DNA from: Geomonas silvestris
GTDB taxonomy: Bacteria > Desulfobacterota > Desulfuromonadia > Geobacterales > Geobacteraceae
Assembly: GCF_014193515.1 (NCBI RefSeq)
Contig: NZ_BLXX01000001.1
Location: forward strand, 124,001-188,000
DNA length: 64,000 nucleotides
Direction of reading: 5' to 3'
Part shown: positions 14,759 to 24,234 of the stretch, one piece after another
Numbering within the stretch: position 1 is the first letter of the stretch
Layout of the letters: each line of letters starts with the position of its first letter
Translations under genes and position numbers: made by a program
The notes under the pieces: generated by a model
What the model saw: only the letters and a program-made list of their open reading frames with translations
Database searches by the model: none
Told to the model about the DNA's origin: nothing

Positions 14759-17473
14759 ATGAAGATGCAACGTCTCAGATCCCTATTTGTCAGCCTCGTT
14801 TTGCTCGGCGCCCTCGGCACGGGTGCGGCCCGGGCGGTCACCGCTCCGACGGTGACCAACCTCCCGCCGGTCACGGACCGGGTCGGGACCCCGGTGCGCC
14901 TGGCCGGCGACACGAGCGGCAACCTCTACCTCACCGACCCGCGGGCCGGCGGGATCCTGGTTTTCGGCAACGACGGCAAGCTGCTGCGGAGTATCGCCAC
15001 CCTGAAAAAGCCCCAGGGGATCGCGGTGACCGCCGCCGGGGACCTGGTGGTGAGCCAGGGAACCTCGGTATCGGTACTCTCCCCCCTGGGGGTCGAGAAG
15101 TTCAAACTGGGAGCGGGAGCGGGGCAGTTCAAGATGGCCAACGGCATCGCCATCGACAACGCCGGCTACCTCTACGTGGTGGACAGCCTGGACAACTGCG
15201 TCCAGGTCTTCACCTCACAGGGGGCCCCGGTGGCGCTCTCGGGCGCCGGCGCGGGGAAGCCGCTGAACAGCTTCGGCTCGGCCGGCAAGGGTAACGGCCA
15301 GTTTTCCCAGCCAAGTGCCATCGCCTTCGAGCCGGCAAGCGGCCAGCTCGCCGTGGTGGACACCCTAAACAGCCGGGTGCAGTTCTTCACGACCACCGGG
15401 AGCTTCGTGAAGTCGATCGGCTCCGCGGGGCTTGGGTCGCTCAAGTTCGGCGCTCCGCAGGGGGTCGCCTTCGGGGCCACCGCCTCGGGGACCGTCATGT
15501 ACGTGGTGGACACCTTCCAGAGCAACATCCAGGCGATCGACCTCTCCAGCGGGACCTTCCTCAGGGTGATCGGGAGCTACGGCAAGGGGAGCGGGAAGCT
15601 GGTGGTCCCCACCGACCTCCTGTTTGACAACTTCGACGCCCGCAACCCGCGCCTGGTGGTAGCCAACGGCTTCGGGAACCTGACGCTTTTCGGGATCGAG
15701 ATCCCGGCAGGTACCGGTACCTCCGGCAACGGCCCGGCGCTTTCCATCAACACGCTGCCGCTCGCCACCAACCTCACCTCGCTCACCATAAGCGGCACGG
15801 TGGCAGCCAACGCCACGGTGAAGATCACCCCGAGCACCTCGGCCGCGGTAGGCGCGGTGAGCGGCGGGGTCACCTGGAGTGCTACGGTGACCGGCCTGGT
15901 CGCAGGCACCAACCAGTTCACCGTCACCGCCACCGACAACGCAAGCGGCGCGAGCACGAGCACCCTGGTGAGCGTCTTCGTGACCTCTTCCGGCAGCGCC
16001 GTCACCCCCTTCACAGTGAACGCGCTCCCCAGCCACACCGCGACCGCGGCCCAGACCCTGAGCGGCACCGTGCAGCCCGGATCGACCGTGACGGTGAACG
16101 GCAACCCGGCAACCGTCAGCGGCGGCACCTGGAGCTACCCGACGACCCTTACCCAGGGGCTCAACACCTTCCAGCTCACGGCGGCAAACGCCTCGTTCAG
16201 CAGCGCGAACGCCAGCATCAACATCACCCTCAACTCCGTGGTGCCGCTGCTCGATGTCGCCCTGCTGCCGACCGGGAGCACCACCAGTAACCAGCTCTTG
16301 ACCATCTCCGGCACGGTCAGCGACCTGCTCCCCTCGACGGTGCAGCTCACGGTGAACGGCCAGGCGCTCCCGGCTCTGCCGGTGGTAAACGGCTCCTTCT
16401 CCACCGGGGTCTTCCTGCAGGTGGGGAGCAACAGCATCGACGTCAAGGCGCTGGACAGCATCGGCAACCAGAGTGCCACGGTGCGCACCAGCATCACCTT
16501 CGCCCCCACGGCACCGCTGCTCACCATCGGGGTGCCGGACGGCTCCTCGGTCCCCGCCGCGGCACTCACCCTCACCGGAAGCGTGAGCGCCGGGAGCACC
16601 GTGCAGGTGAGCGTCGCCGGGGTGAGCGTCCCGGTCACGGTGAGCGGCACCAGCTGGAGCGCGCCGGTCACCCTCGCCCCGGGGACCAGCACCATCCTGG
16701 CCACGGCTACCCTCGGCTCCCTGAGCTCGACGGCACGCTCCAGCGTAAGCTACGACCCGGGCGCCCCGGCGCTCACCATCAGCGCGCCCTCGCAAAATGC
16801 CGTACTCCCCGCCGGCACCACCCAGTCGGTGAGCGTCACCGGCACGACCACCCCGGGAAGCAGCCTGCTCGCCACCCTGGACGGGACGAACCTGACCGTG
16901 AGCGTCGCCGCGAACGGCGCCTTCGCCGTGCCGCTTGGCAACCTGGCCATCGGCAGCCACACCCTCTCGCTCACCGCCCTCGATGCCCTGGGGAACTCGG
17001 CGAGCGCGCTGCGCAGCATCGTGGTGGCCGACCCGACACCGCCGCCGGTCACCCTAGACGCGACCAACCCGCTCAAGCTGAGCGTCGGATCCGGGGCGAC
17101 CCTGGTGGTCCGCGACAAAAACGGGCCGGTGGCGGGCGCGGTCACCACCCAGAACGGGGTCAGCACCCTGGATCTCTCCGGCGCGAGTTACGACCCGGCC
17201 ACCCTGAGCGTCACCGCGGTCACCCCCACCGGCGCCACCACCCGAAACGGCGTGCTCACCCCGACGGCGATCGCCGGGCAGGTCGGCGTCCCCGCCATCG
17301 GCGACGCGCTCGAGGCGCTCAAGATCGCCACGGGGGCGCGGCCGGCTGGCCTTCTGGAGAAGATGCACGGCGACGTGGCCCCCCTGGCCAACGGCACCCC
17401 CCTTCCCGACGGGAAGATCGACATCGAGGACGTCGTGGTCATCATGATGCGCGTCGTCGGCAAGCCCTGGTAG
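14759..17473 (+). CDS. NHL beta-propeller and Ig-like repeat protein with C-terminal dockerin-like tail
   Basis: A 904-residue secreted protein. After a signal peptide (to about residue 24) comes an NHL-type beta-propeller (about 25-325, repeats such as GQFKMANGIAIDNAGYLYVV). About five Ig-like/Big-type domains follow (about 325-760), and the C-terminal region holds IGDALEALKIATG and then PDGKIDIEDVVVIMMRV, resembling the two halves of a Geobacter-type dockerin. GGAG lies 8 bp before the ATG at 14759; the much longer open frame upstream overlaps the cytochrome gene and is rejected. It contains no heme motif. It probably acts as an extracellular scaffold. The partner may be the lipoprotein encoded directly downstream. 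Confidence 0.85.
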   Translation: MKMQRLRSLFVSLVLLGALGTGAARAVTAPTVTNLPPVTDRVGTPVRLAGDTSGNLYLTDPRAGGILVFGNDGKLLRSIATLKKPQGIAVTAAGDLVVSQGTSVSVLSPLGVEKFKLGAGAGQFKMANGIAIDNAGYLYVVDSLDNCVQVFTSQGAPVALSGAGAGKPLNSFGSAGKGNGQFSQPSAIAFEPASGQLAVVDTLNSRVQFFTTTGSFVKSIGSAGLGSLKFGAPQGVAFGATASGTVMYVVDTFQSNIQAIDLSSGTFLRVIGSYGKGSGKLVVPTDLLFDNFDARNPRLVVANGFGNLTLFGIEIPAGTGTSGNGPALSINTLPLATNLTSLTISGTVAANATVKITPSTSAAVGAVSGGVTWSATVTGLVAGTNQFTVTATDNASGASTSTLVSVFVTSSGSAVTPFTVNALPSHTATAAQTLSGTVQPGSTVTVNGNPATVSGGTWSYPTTLTQGLNTFQLTAANASFSSANASINITLNSVVPLLDVALLPTGSTTSNQLLTISGTVSDLLPSTVQLTVNGQALPALPVVNGSFSTGVFLQVGSNSIDVKALDSIGNQSATVRTSITFAPTAPLLTIGVPDGSSVPAAALTLTGSVSAGSTVQVSVAGVSVPVTVSGTSWSAPVTLAPGTSTILATATLGSLSSTARSSVSYDPGAPALTISAPSQNAVLPAGTTQSVSVTGTTTPGSSLLATLDGTNLTVSVAANGAFAVPLGNLAIGSHTLSLTALDALGNSASALRSIVVADPTPPPVTLDATNPLKLSVGSGATLVVRDKNGPVAGAVTTQNGVSTLDLSGASYDPATLSVTAVTPTGATTRNGVLTPTAIAGQVGVPAIGDALEALKIATGARPAGLLEKMHGDVAPLANGTPLPDGKIDIEDVVVIMMRVVGKPW

Positions 17474-17493
17474 ACCGCATGAGGATCAAAGAC

Positions 17494-18015
17494 ATGAACC
17501 AGTTCATCCGTTTCGCACTGTTGTCCGTTACCCTTCTCGCCCTCGCCGCCTGCGGAGGCGGCGGTTCGGGCGCCGCGGTCACCGGCCCGCAACGCACCGC
17601 TACCGTGAGTTTCGCCATCCTCGGGAACTACAGTTCCCCGATCAGCGGGGTCTCCATCACGGCGCGGCTCCCCCAGGGGGTGAACGTCGCCCTGGACGGC
17701 ACCAGCCACACCCTGCAGCAACCCGGACTCTCCTCGACCAAGGGGCTCGCCTTCGGCAGCTACTCGGCCGGGATCCGCCAGGTGGACCTCGGGGTGGTCA
17801 ACCTGAACCAGAGCATCGGCTACGGCACCTTCGCCACCCTGCAGCTCACGGTCCAGCCGGGGTACACCTTCTCCGCCCAGGACTTCCGGGCGCTGAACTC
17901 GCCGTTTCCCGCGTTCAAGGCGGTCGCCAACGACCCGATCCTCGGCGTGGTCTCGACCGACACCACCCTGGCAGGGAGGATCACCCCCTCCCTCGACGTG
18001 ACCTTCGGCTACTAG
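17494..18015 (+). CDS. Lipoprotein with possible cohesin-like domain
   Basis: A 173-residue lipoprotein. The signal peptide ends LAACGGGGSG, a clear lipobox followed by a Gly linker. The body is beta-rich with cohesin-like features: an opening strand ATVSFAILGN, a central ITARLPQGVNVALDG, and GYGTFATLQLTVQPG, which recalls the strand before the dockerin-binding face. The ATG at 17494 is preferred because GAGGA lies 8-9 bp upstream; another ATG at 17479 lies in frame. It begins 21 bp after the dockerin-like protein. The cohesin assignment is inferred from strand pattern plus the dockerin next door and needs a profile search. Confidence 0.6.
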   Translation: MNQFIRFALLSVTLLALAACGGGGSGAAVTGPQRTATVSFAILGNYSSPISGVSITARLPQGVNVALDGTSHTLQQPGLSSTKGLAFGSYSAGIRQVDLGVVNLNQSIGYGTFATLQLTVQPGYTFSAQDFRALNSPFPAFKAVANDPILGVVSTDTTLAGRITPSLDVTFGY

Positions 18016-18058
18016 TGAAATCGGGGCGCGCACCCCGCTACCGTCTTCAGGAGCAGTT

Positions 18059-21000
18059 ATGAACAACGTGATAGTAAAGACTCTGATGCTCGGCATGCTC
18101 TGCCTGCTGGCCCCCTCTACAGCACGCGCCGTGGTGGTCGACTCCCCCCATGGCAGCGCCGACGGGTACAGCTGCGCCAACTGCCACACGGGCCATATCA
18201 CGCTGGGGAGCACCGGGTTCAACAACATCTGTCTGACCTGCCACCGCCCAGGTGTCCCGGTATCCGGGCGCAAGCCGTTCGCCCCGGGCGACGCCGCCGA
18301 CCCCTTCGGCCTGTACAGCGCGGCGAGCCCGGAGAGGCTCTACCAGACCTCGCACCGCTGGGACGGCCCCGACACCGCCCCCTGGGCCGGCGCACAGCCG
18401 CCGGTCTTCGCCGGCATGACCGGGGTGCGCGGGCGCACCGGGGCCCAGATGGCCTGCGTGCGCTGCCACAACCAGCACGACAACTCGCTCCCGCCGTTTC
18501 TGAGGATGGCCAACGACCAGGACCAGATGTGCCTGGACTGCCACAGAAGCCGCAACCAGAGAAACCAGGCAAGCGGCACCCACCCGGTCAACTTCGCCTA
18601 CGGCGGGGCCGACTCGAAGGCCGTCTTGCGCCCCGCGGAATACTTCAACCCGCCGCTGAACGCGAACCCGGCCAACGCCTCCTCGGATCTGGGGAGCAAG
18701 TTCAAGGGGGGGAAACTGGTCTGCTCCACCTGCCACGGGGTGCACTACGCCGACTCGAGCAGTGCGACCTTCGACTCCTTCAGCTCATCGAACTCGCTCA
18801 AAAAGGGGGACGGCTACCTCTTGCGCACCGACCTGCGCGGGGCCCAGGTGGCGGTCGGGGCGGCGGATAACGCCAACATCTGCCTCAACTGCCACGCCGG
18901 GAAGAAGAACCACAACAACCACGGCCAGGACGTGCAGTGCACCGACTGCCACGGCGCCCACGTCACCCCCGCCGACGGCAGCGCCCCGAACGGCTTCTTG
19001 ATCTGGCGCTACATGAACATCTCGAGCTTCGCCGGCAAGGTGCGCAACAAGCCGGTCTTCTCGAGCGCCACCTCGATGCTCTCGGCGAACTTCAAGGACC
19101 CCAACGGCACCGGCATCTGCCAAGCCTGCCACGTGGTCCCGGCCGGCGTCGCCCCGGCCCACGACCTCCCCAGCGCCCAGGCGCGCGACTGCGTCGGGTG
19201 CCACAACCACAACAGCCAGGCCGGCTCCTTCTCGGGAGGGTGCACCTCCTGCCACGGCTACCCGATCGCCTCCACCCGGATCGGCGGTCCCGACGGCCTG
19301 GCCGCACCGGCCACCGGTGCGCTCGGCGCCAGTCCGGCCAGCGCCGGCGCCCACGCGACCCACGTGACCGCGCGCTCGATCCAGTGCCTTGCCTGCCACA
19401 GCGGCTACACCACGAACCAGATGGGGAACGGCAAGATCGAGATGGGCTTCGGGGTCTCGCCTCAAACCTGGAACGGGTTCGTCTCGCAGGTAACCACCGG
19501 CACCATCTACGTGAACAGCAGCCTGAACGCCGGCTACAGCTGGAGCGCCCAGGCCGGGACAACGCTGAACCAGGCGCCCGGCCAGGCGATCAGCTGCAGC
19601 ATCTACTGCCACGGCTCCACGCTTTCCGGCGGCAGCACCACACGCCCGCAGTGGACCGGCACGAGCCAGGCCGCCTGCGGCAGCTGCCACGGCGCCAGCG
19701 CCGCCACTCCCCCCACGACCGGCGGCCACCTGCGCCACGCGGGAAGCGGGACGACGGGCCTTGCGCTCGCCTGCTCCTCCTGCCACGGCTCCCCCGGCTC
19801 CACCGGGCACGTGGACGGCAGCGTCGCCTGGAACGTAAGCCCCCTCGCCTCCCAGGGGGGCGCCCCCCAGTACCGCGGCCTCACGGTCGGGACCACCGGC
19901 CAGGCCGCGCCCAGCGCAAGCTACGGCCAGTGCTCGAACCTCTACTGCCACGGCGGCAAGGCGGTCACCTGGGGAGGTCCGGCCCTTCCCGCGGACTGCA
20001 GCGGCTGCCACGGCGGCCTCGCTACCGGCCCGGACTACGCCAACGGCACCCCCAAGGCGAACAGCCACGCGAGACACGTGGTGGCCAACGGGCTTTCCTG
20101 CAACCTGTGCCACAGCTCGGTCGTGGACGCCTCCGGCGCGATCGTGAACCGCTCCCTGCACGCTGACCAGGTCTACGAGGTGCTCCAAGGCGGCAGCGCG
20201 AGCTTCGCGGTGACCGTGGCCGGAAACGCCTCCACGCCCACCCAGTGCAGCAACATAAGTTGCCACGGCGGCACCGGCACGGTTGCCACCTGGGGCCAGA
20301 GCCTCAACTGCCAGGACTGCCACGGCGCGGCGAGCGATCTGGACAACTTCAGCGGCAGTTTCTGGAACAACGGCATCGTCGGCAAGGTGAACAGCTCCGA
20401 GTGGCTCTCGACCGGCCACGGCGCGGCCGCCGCCTACCGCTCCGGCAACCCGGGGGCGAACTTCGGGCGCAACGGCAACCTGCGCCAGTGCGAGTTCTGC
20501 CACGATCCGGGCGTCCCCCACAAGCTGGCCGGCAACGCCTTCCGGCTGCTCAACTACTCCTCGGCCGCCTGGGGGCGCAACCAGGTCTGCCAGAGCTGCC
20601 ACGCCCCCGGTGCCGCCGGGATAACCGTGAACGGCACCCTGATCACCTCGAGCGTGAAGATCGGCTCGACGCACCTGGGGACCAAGCACGGCGCCGGTAA
20701 CAGCGGCGGCCAGTTCTGCTGGGACTGCCACGACGCCCACGGCGACGGCAACGACTACATGATGCACAGCCAGGTGGCCAAGGGGTCCGACCGCACAACC
20801 GGCGCCCCGAGCCAGACGGTCGCGGTAAGCTTCACCCTGGCCGCCCCCGGCGCCCCCTCCTGGAACGACTTCGTGAAACCGGGACCGGCCTTCAACGGCA
20901 TCTGCCAGGTCTGCCACACGAGCACCGCCCACTTCACGGCGGGCTCCTACGACACCACCCACAACCCCGGCGGCAGCTGCGTTGCCTGCCACAGCCACAC

Positions 21001-21448
21001 CGGAAGCAGCACTAACCTCGCCTTCGAACCGGGCGGGGTCTGCGACACCTGCCACGGCTATCCGCCGGCGCCGCGCAAGGTAACCGGCACGCTCACCTTC
21101 GGCGTGCAGGGGAACTGGTCGAGCGCCCGTTTCGAGGACTACTCGGGCGGGGGCGGCGCGCACCTGGTGGCGGCGCACATCCCGAAGAACGCCAAGGCCT
21201 CCCAGGGGTGGAGCAACTGCACCCCCTGCCACAACGGGGGCTCGGCTGCACACACCACGGCACAGCCGCTTAAGAGCCACGTGGAGAACGTGAGCGTCAA
21301 GATCGACCAGAAGCTGCGCCTCGCAGGCGACCTGCAGGCGAGCTACTCCAGCGCACGCCTGGTATCGGGCGGCGCCAACAGGTCCGGCAGCTGCTTCAAC
21401 GTGGCCTGCCACTTCGCTCCGACTCCCAAGTGGAGCATCGAGCGCTAA
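18059..21448 (+). CDS. Large multiheme c-type cytochrome (about 27 heme motifs)
   Basis: A 1129-residue secreted cytochrome. A signal peptide (cleavage after ARA, residue 24) is followed by heme motifs along the entire chain. I count 23 CxxCH, three CxxxxCH (CSNLYCH, CSNISCH, CFNVACH) and one CxxxCH (CSIYCH). Early modules resemble doubled-CxxCH cytochromes; later ones resemble the CxxxxCH/CxxCH family. Many extra His residues could be distal ligands. AGGAG lies 5 bp before the ATG. It is the last gene of the riboswitch-controlled operon and is followed by a strong terminator. Expected role: long-range extracellular electron conduction. It does not match OmcS, OmcZ or OmcB in size or heme number as I know them. 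Confidence 0.9.
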   Translation: MNNVIVKTLMLGMLCLLAPSTARAVVVDSPHGSADGYSCANCHTGHITLGSTGFNNICLTCHRPGVPVSGRKPFAPGDAADPFGLYSAASPERLYQTSHRWDGPDTAPWAGAQPPVFAGMTGVRGRTGAQMACVRCHNQHDNSLPPFLRMANDQDQMCLDCHRSRNQRNQASGTHPVNFAYGGADSKAVLRPAEYFNPPLNANPANASSDLGSKFKGGKLVCSTCHGVHYADSSSATFDSFSSSNSLKKGDGYLLRTDLRGAQVAVGAADNANICLNCHAGKKNHNNHGQDVQCTDCHGAHVTPADGSAPNGFLIWRYMNISSFAGKVRNKPVFSSATSMLSANFKDPNGTGICQACHVVPAGVAPAHDLPSAQARDCVGCHNHNSQAGSFSGGCTSCHGYPIASTRIGGPDGLAAPATGALGASPASAGAHATHVTARSIQCLACHSGYTTNQMGNGKIEMGFGVSPQTWNGFVSQVTTGTIYVNSSLNAGYSWSAQAGTTLNQAPGQAISCSIYCHGSTLSGGSTTRPQWTGTSQAACGSCHGASAATPPTTGGHLRHAGSGTTGLALACSSCHGSPGSTGHVDGSVAWNVSPLASQGGAPQYRGLTVGTTGQAAPSASYGQCSNLYCHGGKAVTWGGPALPADCSGCHGGLATGPDYANGTPKANSHARHVVANGLSCNLCHSSVVDASGAIVNRSLHADQVYEVLQGGSASFAVTVAGNASTPTQCSNISCHGGTGTVATWGQSLNCQDCHGAASDLDNFSGSFWNNGIVGKVNSSEWLSTGHGAAAAYRSGNPGANFGRNGNLRQCEFCHDPGVPHKLAGNAFRLLNYSSAAWGRNQVCQSCHAPGAAGITVNGTLITSSVKIGSTHLGTKHGAGNSGGQFCWDCHDAHGDGNDYMMHSQVAKGSDRTTGAPSQTVAVSFTLAAPGAPSWNDFVKPGPAFNGICQVCHTSTAHFTAGSYDTTHNPGGSCVACHSHTGSSTNLAFEPGGVCDTCHGYPPAPRKVTGTLTFGVQGNWSSARFEDYSGGGGAHLVAAHIPKNAKASQGWSNCTPCHNGGSAAHTTAQPLKSHVENVSVKIDQKLRLAGDLQASYSSARLVSGGANRSGSCFNVACHFAPTPKWSIER

Positions 21449-21519
21449 GGGCCCGCCGAAGTAGAGCTCTCAAGCGAGCCGGCAGGTACTTCTCACCTCG
21501 ACGGCTCAGGTACAAATAA

Positions 21520-21552
21520 GAAAGGCCGGGGTAACTCCCGGCCTTTCTTTTT
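21520..21552 (+). terminator. Rho-independent terminator of the cytochrome operon
   Basis: An 11-pair stem (GAAAGGCCGGG with CCCGGCCTTTC), six-base loop, followed by TTTTT. On the minus strand it also lies just past the stop of the barrel gene and may serve both. Confidence 0.94.
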
Positions 21553-21568
21553 CCATCGCCTGTAGCTT

Positions 21569-22888
21569 TTAGAAGAGCTTGTTCCAGGTGAAGCTCACCC
21601 CGCCACCGGACCTCCCGTTACGCACCACCCGGGAATCCCAGGCATAGCCCACGTTGAAGGAGGAGTTGCCGAAAAAAGCGAAGTCGAGGCTCGCCGTCCC
21701 CGAGAGGGAGGTGGTTTCCCGGAACTCCACCCTGCCGTCCTCAAGCGCACTGGCCCGGTCCGCCCAGAGGTACCCCCCCGCTAACGTCAGGTAGATGAAG
21801 AAACAGAGCTCGCGCCGGTACCCCGCGCTGATCATGGCGTAGTTGGTGGCCAGGACGTCGTCGTACACCATGCCGGTGTAGTGCGGCCGGGCGATGTCCT
21901 CGGTCTCCCCCGAGGAGGGGCCGCCGTTCAGGCGAAAGGCGTCGAAGCGGTCGCCGCGGCCGTGGTAGGTCGTGCCGCCGTAGACGCTCATCACCAGGCG
22001 GTTTCGCTCCGAGAGTCCGGGGATCCCGCCGGCTGCGAACAGGTAGCCGCTCAGCAGCAGGTAGTCGCGGTTGGCAGGCTCGGGGCTTTGGCGGGTGCCC
22101 AGTTCCTGCCAGTTCCCGCGCGCCCGGTATTCGGCATCCCCCCCGGCGGCGAAGCCGTGGTGCGGCAGTTCCAAAAGGTTCCGGCGCAGCGCGTCGTAGC
22201 GCACCCTGAGCCTCGCCCCGTAGGTGAGCGTGTTGGGCGGCAGCAGCAGATCCGGCCCGGTCTCGTGGCTGCGGGCCGCGTAGAAGTACCCGAGGTCACC
22301 GAGCAGCTGCAGCTTCAGGTCGTTATCCACCTCGAAGGGGGCCACGGGGAACCGCAGCCCGGGCCCCAGCGCGAGCGAGGCGCTCCCGTAGGTCACGGTA
22401 GTCGCCGTAACCTCACGGTTTTGCGCGAGCTCGGCCTGGGTCCCCGGCAAGGTGTAATTTTCCAGGCGCCCCACCCACTCCACGGGCCCCAGGATCGTGC
22501 GGTCGTACTCCAGGTCGTTCACGAAGATGCTCACCACGTCGCGGGTGCGTGAGTCCTGCCAGTACTGCCTGAAGTACCCCGCGGCGATCGGCACGCCGGT
22601 GGTGCGCCCCTGCCTGGGAAGCAACAGGGTGCCACCGAGGGTAAGGGCGCTCTGGTGGGCGCGGTCCGTGGCGGGAAGCGTGACCGCATAGCCGTGGAAG
22701 TTGGCGGAGCCGGCCTCGCCGGCCAGCGGGGTATGGTAGACGGGGGACGGTTCGAAGGGGGCAGGCTCGGCAGCGAGCGAACGAAGCGGGGCGAGCCCCA
22801 GAAGTGCGACCAGCAGGGTCGCCGCCGGAACCGGCAAGACCGGGCGTCCCGCACACCTTCTTCGCCGCTGTTGTCCCCTGATAGCCAT
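21569..22888 (-). CDS. Predicted outer-membrane beta-barrel protein
   Basis: A 439-residue exported protein of unrecognised family. The signal peptide (basic RRRR region, hydrophobic core, cleavage near SLAAE) is followed by alternating amphipathic strands rich in Tyr, Gly and Arg. The chain ends in NKLF, with the terminal Phe typical of BAM-inserted barrels. GGAG 9 bp upstream favours the ATG at 22888 over one at 22903. It converges on the cytochrome operon, and MtrB-like features (an N-terminal CxxC) are absent, so a porin role in the electron conduit is possible but not supported directly. Confidence 0.6.
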   Translation of the reverse strand: MAIRGQQRRRRCAGRPVLPVPAATLLVALLGLAPLRSLAAEPAPFEPSPVYHTPLAGEAGSANFHGYAVTLPATDRAHQSALTLGGTLLLPRQGRTTGVPIAAGYFRQYWQDSRTRDVVSIFVNDLEYDRTILGPVEWVGRLENYTLPGTQAELAQNREVTATTVTYGSASLALGPGLRFPVAPFEVDNDLKLQLLGDLGYFYAARSHETGPDLLLPPNTLTYGARLRVRYDALRRNLLELPHHGFAAGGDAEYRARGNWQELGTRQSPEPANRDYLLLSGYLFAAGGIPGLSERNRLVMSVYGGTTYHGRGDRFDAFRLNGGPSSGETEDIARPHYTGMVYDDVLATNYAMISAGYRRELCFFIYLTLAGGYLWADRASALEDGRVEFRETTSLSGTASLDFAFFGNSSFNVGYAWDSRVVRNGRSGGGVSFTWNKLF

Positions 22889-23033
22889 GAGGGTCTTCTC
22901 CATTAACGAAAGCCAGATCAGACTATAATTGATGATTCCCAATTAGCAAGAATCGTCAGGCCGCCAGCTCCGGTTCCCGCCCTCGAAGTCCCGCCCTGAG
23001 AGTCCCGGTCCGGTTGCCCCGGTAAAATGGCCC

Positions 23034-23079
23034 TTGACAGCCACAGGTTATCACCTGATATAGTTATCACCAGGTAACC
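23034..23079 (+). promoter_or_regulatory. lexA promoter overlapped by LexA operator
   Basis: TTGACA (23034) and GATATA (23057, 17-bp spacer) form the promoter. Over it lie two partial matches to the Geobacter LexA box GGTT-N2-C-N4-G-N3-ACC: 23046-23063 forward (3' half imperfect) and 23062-23079 reverse (one mismatch). The repeated GTTATCACC gives a tandem or composite operator. AAGGAGG follows at 23080. Confidence 0.7.
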
Positions 23080-23091
23080 AAGGAGGTCATC

Positions 23092-23697
23092 ATGGAGCAA
23101 CTCACCCCCCGCCAGCAGGAAGTCCTGGAGATCGTCACCGACTACATCGCCAGCAACGGCTATCCCCCAAGCCTCAGGGAGATCGGCAAGCGCCTCTCGG
23201 TTTCCGGTACCCTGGGGGTCATGAAGCACCTTGAGGCCCTGGAAAAGAAGGGATACCTGCGCCGACAGGAAGGGAGTTCGCGCGGCATCTCGCTGTGCAA
23301 CCAGGCCCAGGCCGCCAGTCTCCCCATCGTCGGCGTGGTGCGCGCCGGCGCGCTGCACCCGGCCATCGAGGACGTCGAGGGGCACTTCGCCATCGACAGC
23401 TCCCAGCTCCGCTCCGGCGGCACCTTTTTCCTGCGCGTCAAGGGTGACTCGATGATCCACGCCCACATCAAGGAGGGGGACCTCGCCTTGGTGCGCCCGC
23501 AGCCCACCGCGCTGAACCGCGACATCGTGGTAGCCATGGTGGGTGGCGAGGCGACCCTGAAACGCTTTTACCGGGAGGGGAACCAGATCAGGCTGCAGCC
23601 GGAGAATCCCAACTACGAGCCGATCATCGTGCGCGAGGAGGACGGCGAGCTTTCCATTGTGGGGAAAGTAGTTGGCATCTACCGGCAAATGGAGTAG
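23092..23697 (+). CDS. lexA: LexA repressor
   Basis: A 201-residue SOS repressor. An N-terminal winged helix (LTPRQQEVLEIV, PPSLREIGKRL, residues 1-65) is followed by the S24 autoprotease domain with the Ala-Gly cleavage site in VVRAGALHP (about 85). Catalytic Ser is in VKGDSMIHAHIKEGD (about 121) and Lys in LKRFYREGNQIRL (about 158). Length matches the family. AAGGAGG lies 5 bp before the ATG, and an operator overlaps its own promoter, indicating autoregulation. It is the first gene of a lexA-unknown-dinB cassette. Confidence 0.96.
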   Translation: MEQLTPRQQEVLEIVTDYIASNGYPPSLREIGKRLSVSGTLGVMKHLEALEKKGYLRRQEGSSRGISLCNQAQAASLPIVGVVRAGALHPAIEDVEGHFAIDSSQLRSGGTFFLRVKGDSMIHAHIKEGDLALVRPQPTALNRDIVVAMVGGEATLKRFYREGNQIRLQPENPNYEPIIVREEDGELSIVGKVVGIYRQME

Positions 23698-23701
23698 GTT
23701 G

Positions 23702-23947
23702 ATGCGCAGAGTCGCCGAAAGGGTCAAAGTTGCCGCCATTTTCGCGCCGGGCTCGAAGATCAAGCCGGTGTGGTTCGAGTGGCGCAGGCAAAAGCACGCG
23801 GTCACCGAGATGTCCTATTTCTGGAAGAGCCACGATGGCGCCGCACTCAGGCTGCACTTCGCGGTAAGCGACGGCAGCAACCTGTTCGAGCTCATCTTCA
23901 ACGCCACCGACCAGAACTGGACCCTCGAAGGGGTCGAGGGACGCTGA
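23702..23947 (+). CDS. Small conserved-looking protein between lexA and dinB
   Basis: An 81-residue protein beginning MRRVAERVKVAAIFAPG, with VWFEWRRQKHAVTEMSYFWKSHDGAALRLHFAVSD read in two parts as a beta-rich small domain. It resembles proteins annotated as hypothetical beside DinB-type polymerases. No signal or membrane segment is present. Its ATG lies 4 bp after the lexA stop, with GGAG inside the end of lexA, so it is cotranscribed and likely SOS-induced. The 287 bp between it and dinB hold only a weak GC-rich inverted repeat (23957-23981). Confidence 0.7.
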   Translation: MRRVAERVKVAAIFAPGSKIKPVWFEWRRQKHAVTEMSYFWKSHDGAALRLHFAVSDGSNLFELIFNATDQNWTLEGVEGR

Positions 23948-24234
23948 AGGGGGCCGCAGCTGGGGTGCCCCAACAGCTGCACTCCCCTGCCACGGCAGCC
24001 GGAATGCAGCGCCTCCTTGAGATCGGATCAGCTTGTGACGCGTGCCGTACTCTTCGGAAACCGGCCGAAGCTAAGAGGGGTCACGTGCCCAGCGGAGCGC
24101 CGGGCGGAGGCCCTCCCGCCGATCCTTGGGTTCGGGCAAGGTTGACAGACAAGCACAGGCTCTCCCCCCCCCTCAAGGGCGAGGCCGACCCGGTCGGCGA
24201 CTCATCGCTCGCACCCGAAGAGCCGGAGCAGACC

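Noticed and set aside
18785-21412. An 875-residue minus-strand frame opposite the large cytochrome
   Set aside because: Ala/Gly/Val-rich shadow with no motif; the plus strand has 27 heme motifs, a signal peptide and a ribosome-binding site.
21569-22888. The barrel gene as an MtrB-type porin of a porin-cytochrome complex
   Set aside because: No N-terminal CxxC, shorter than MtrB-type proteins, and on the opposite strand from the cytochrome operon; kept only as a generic barrel.
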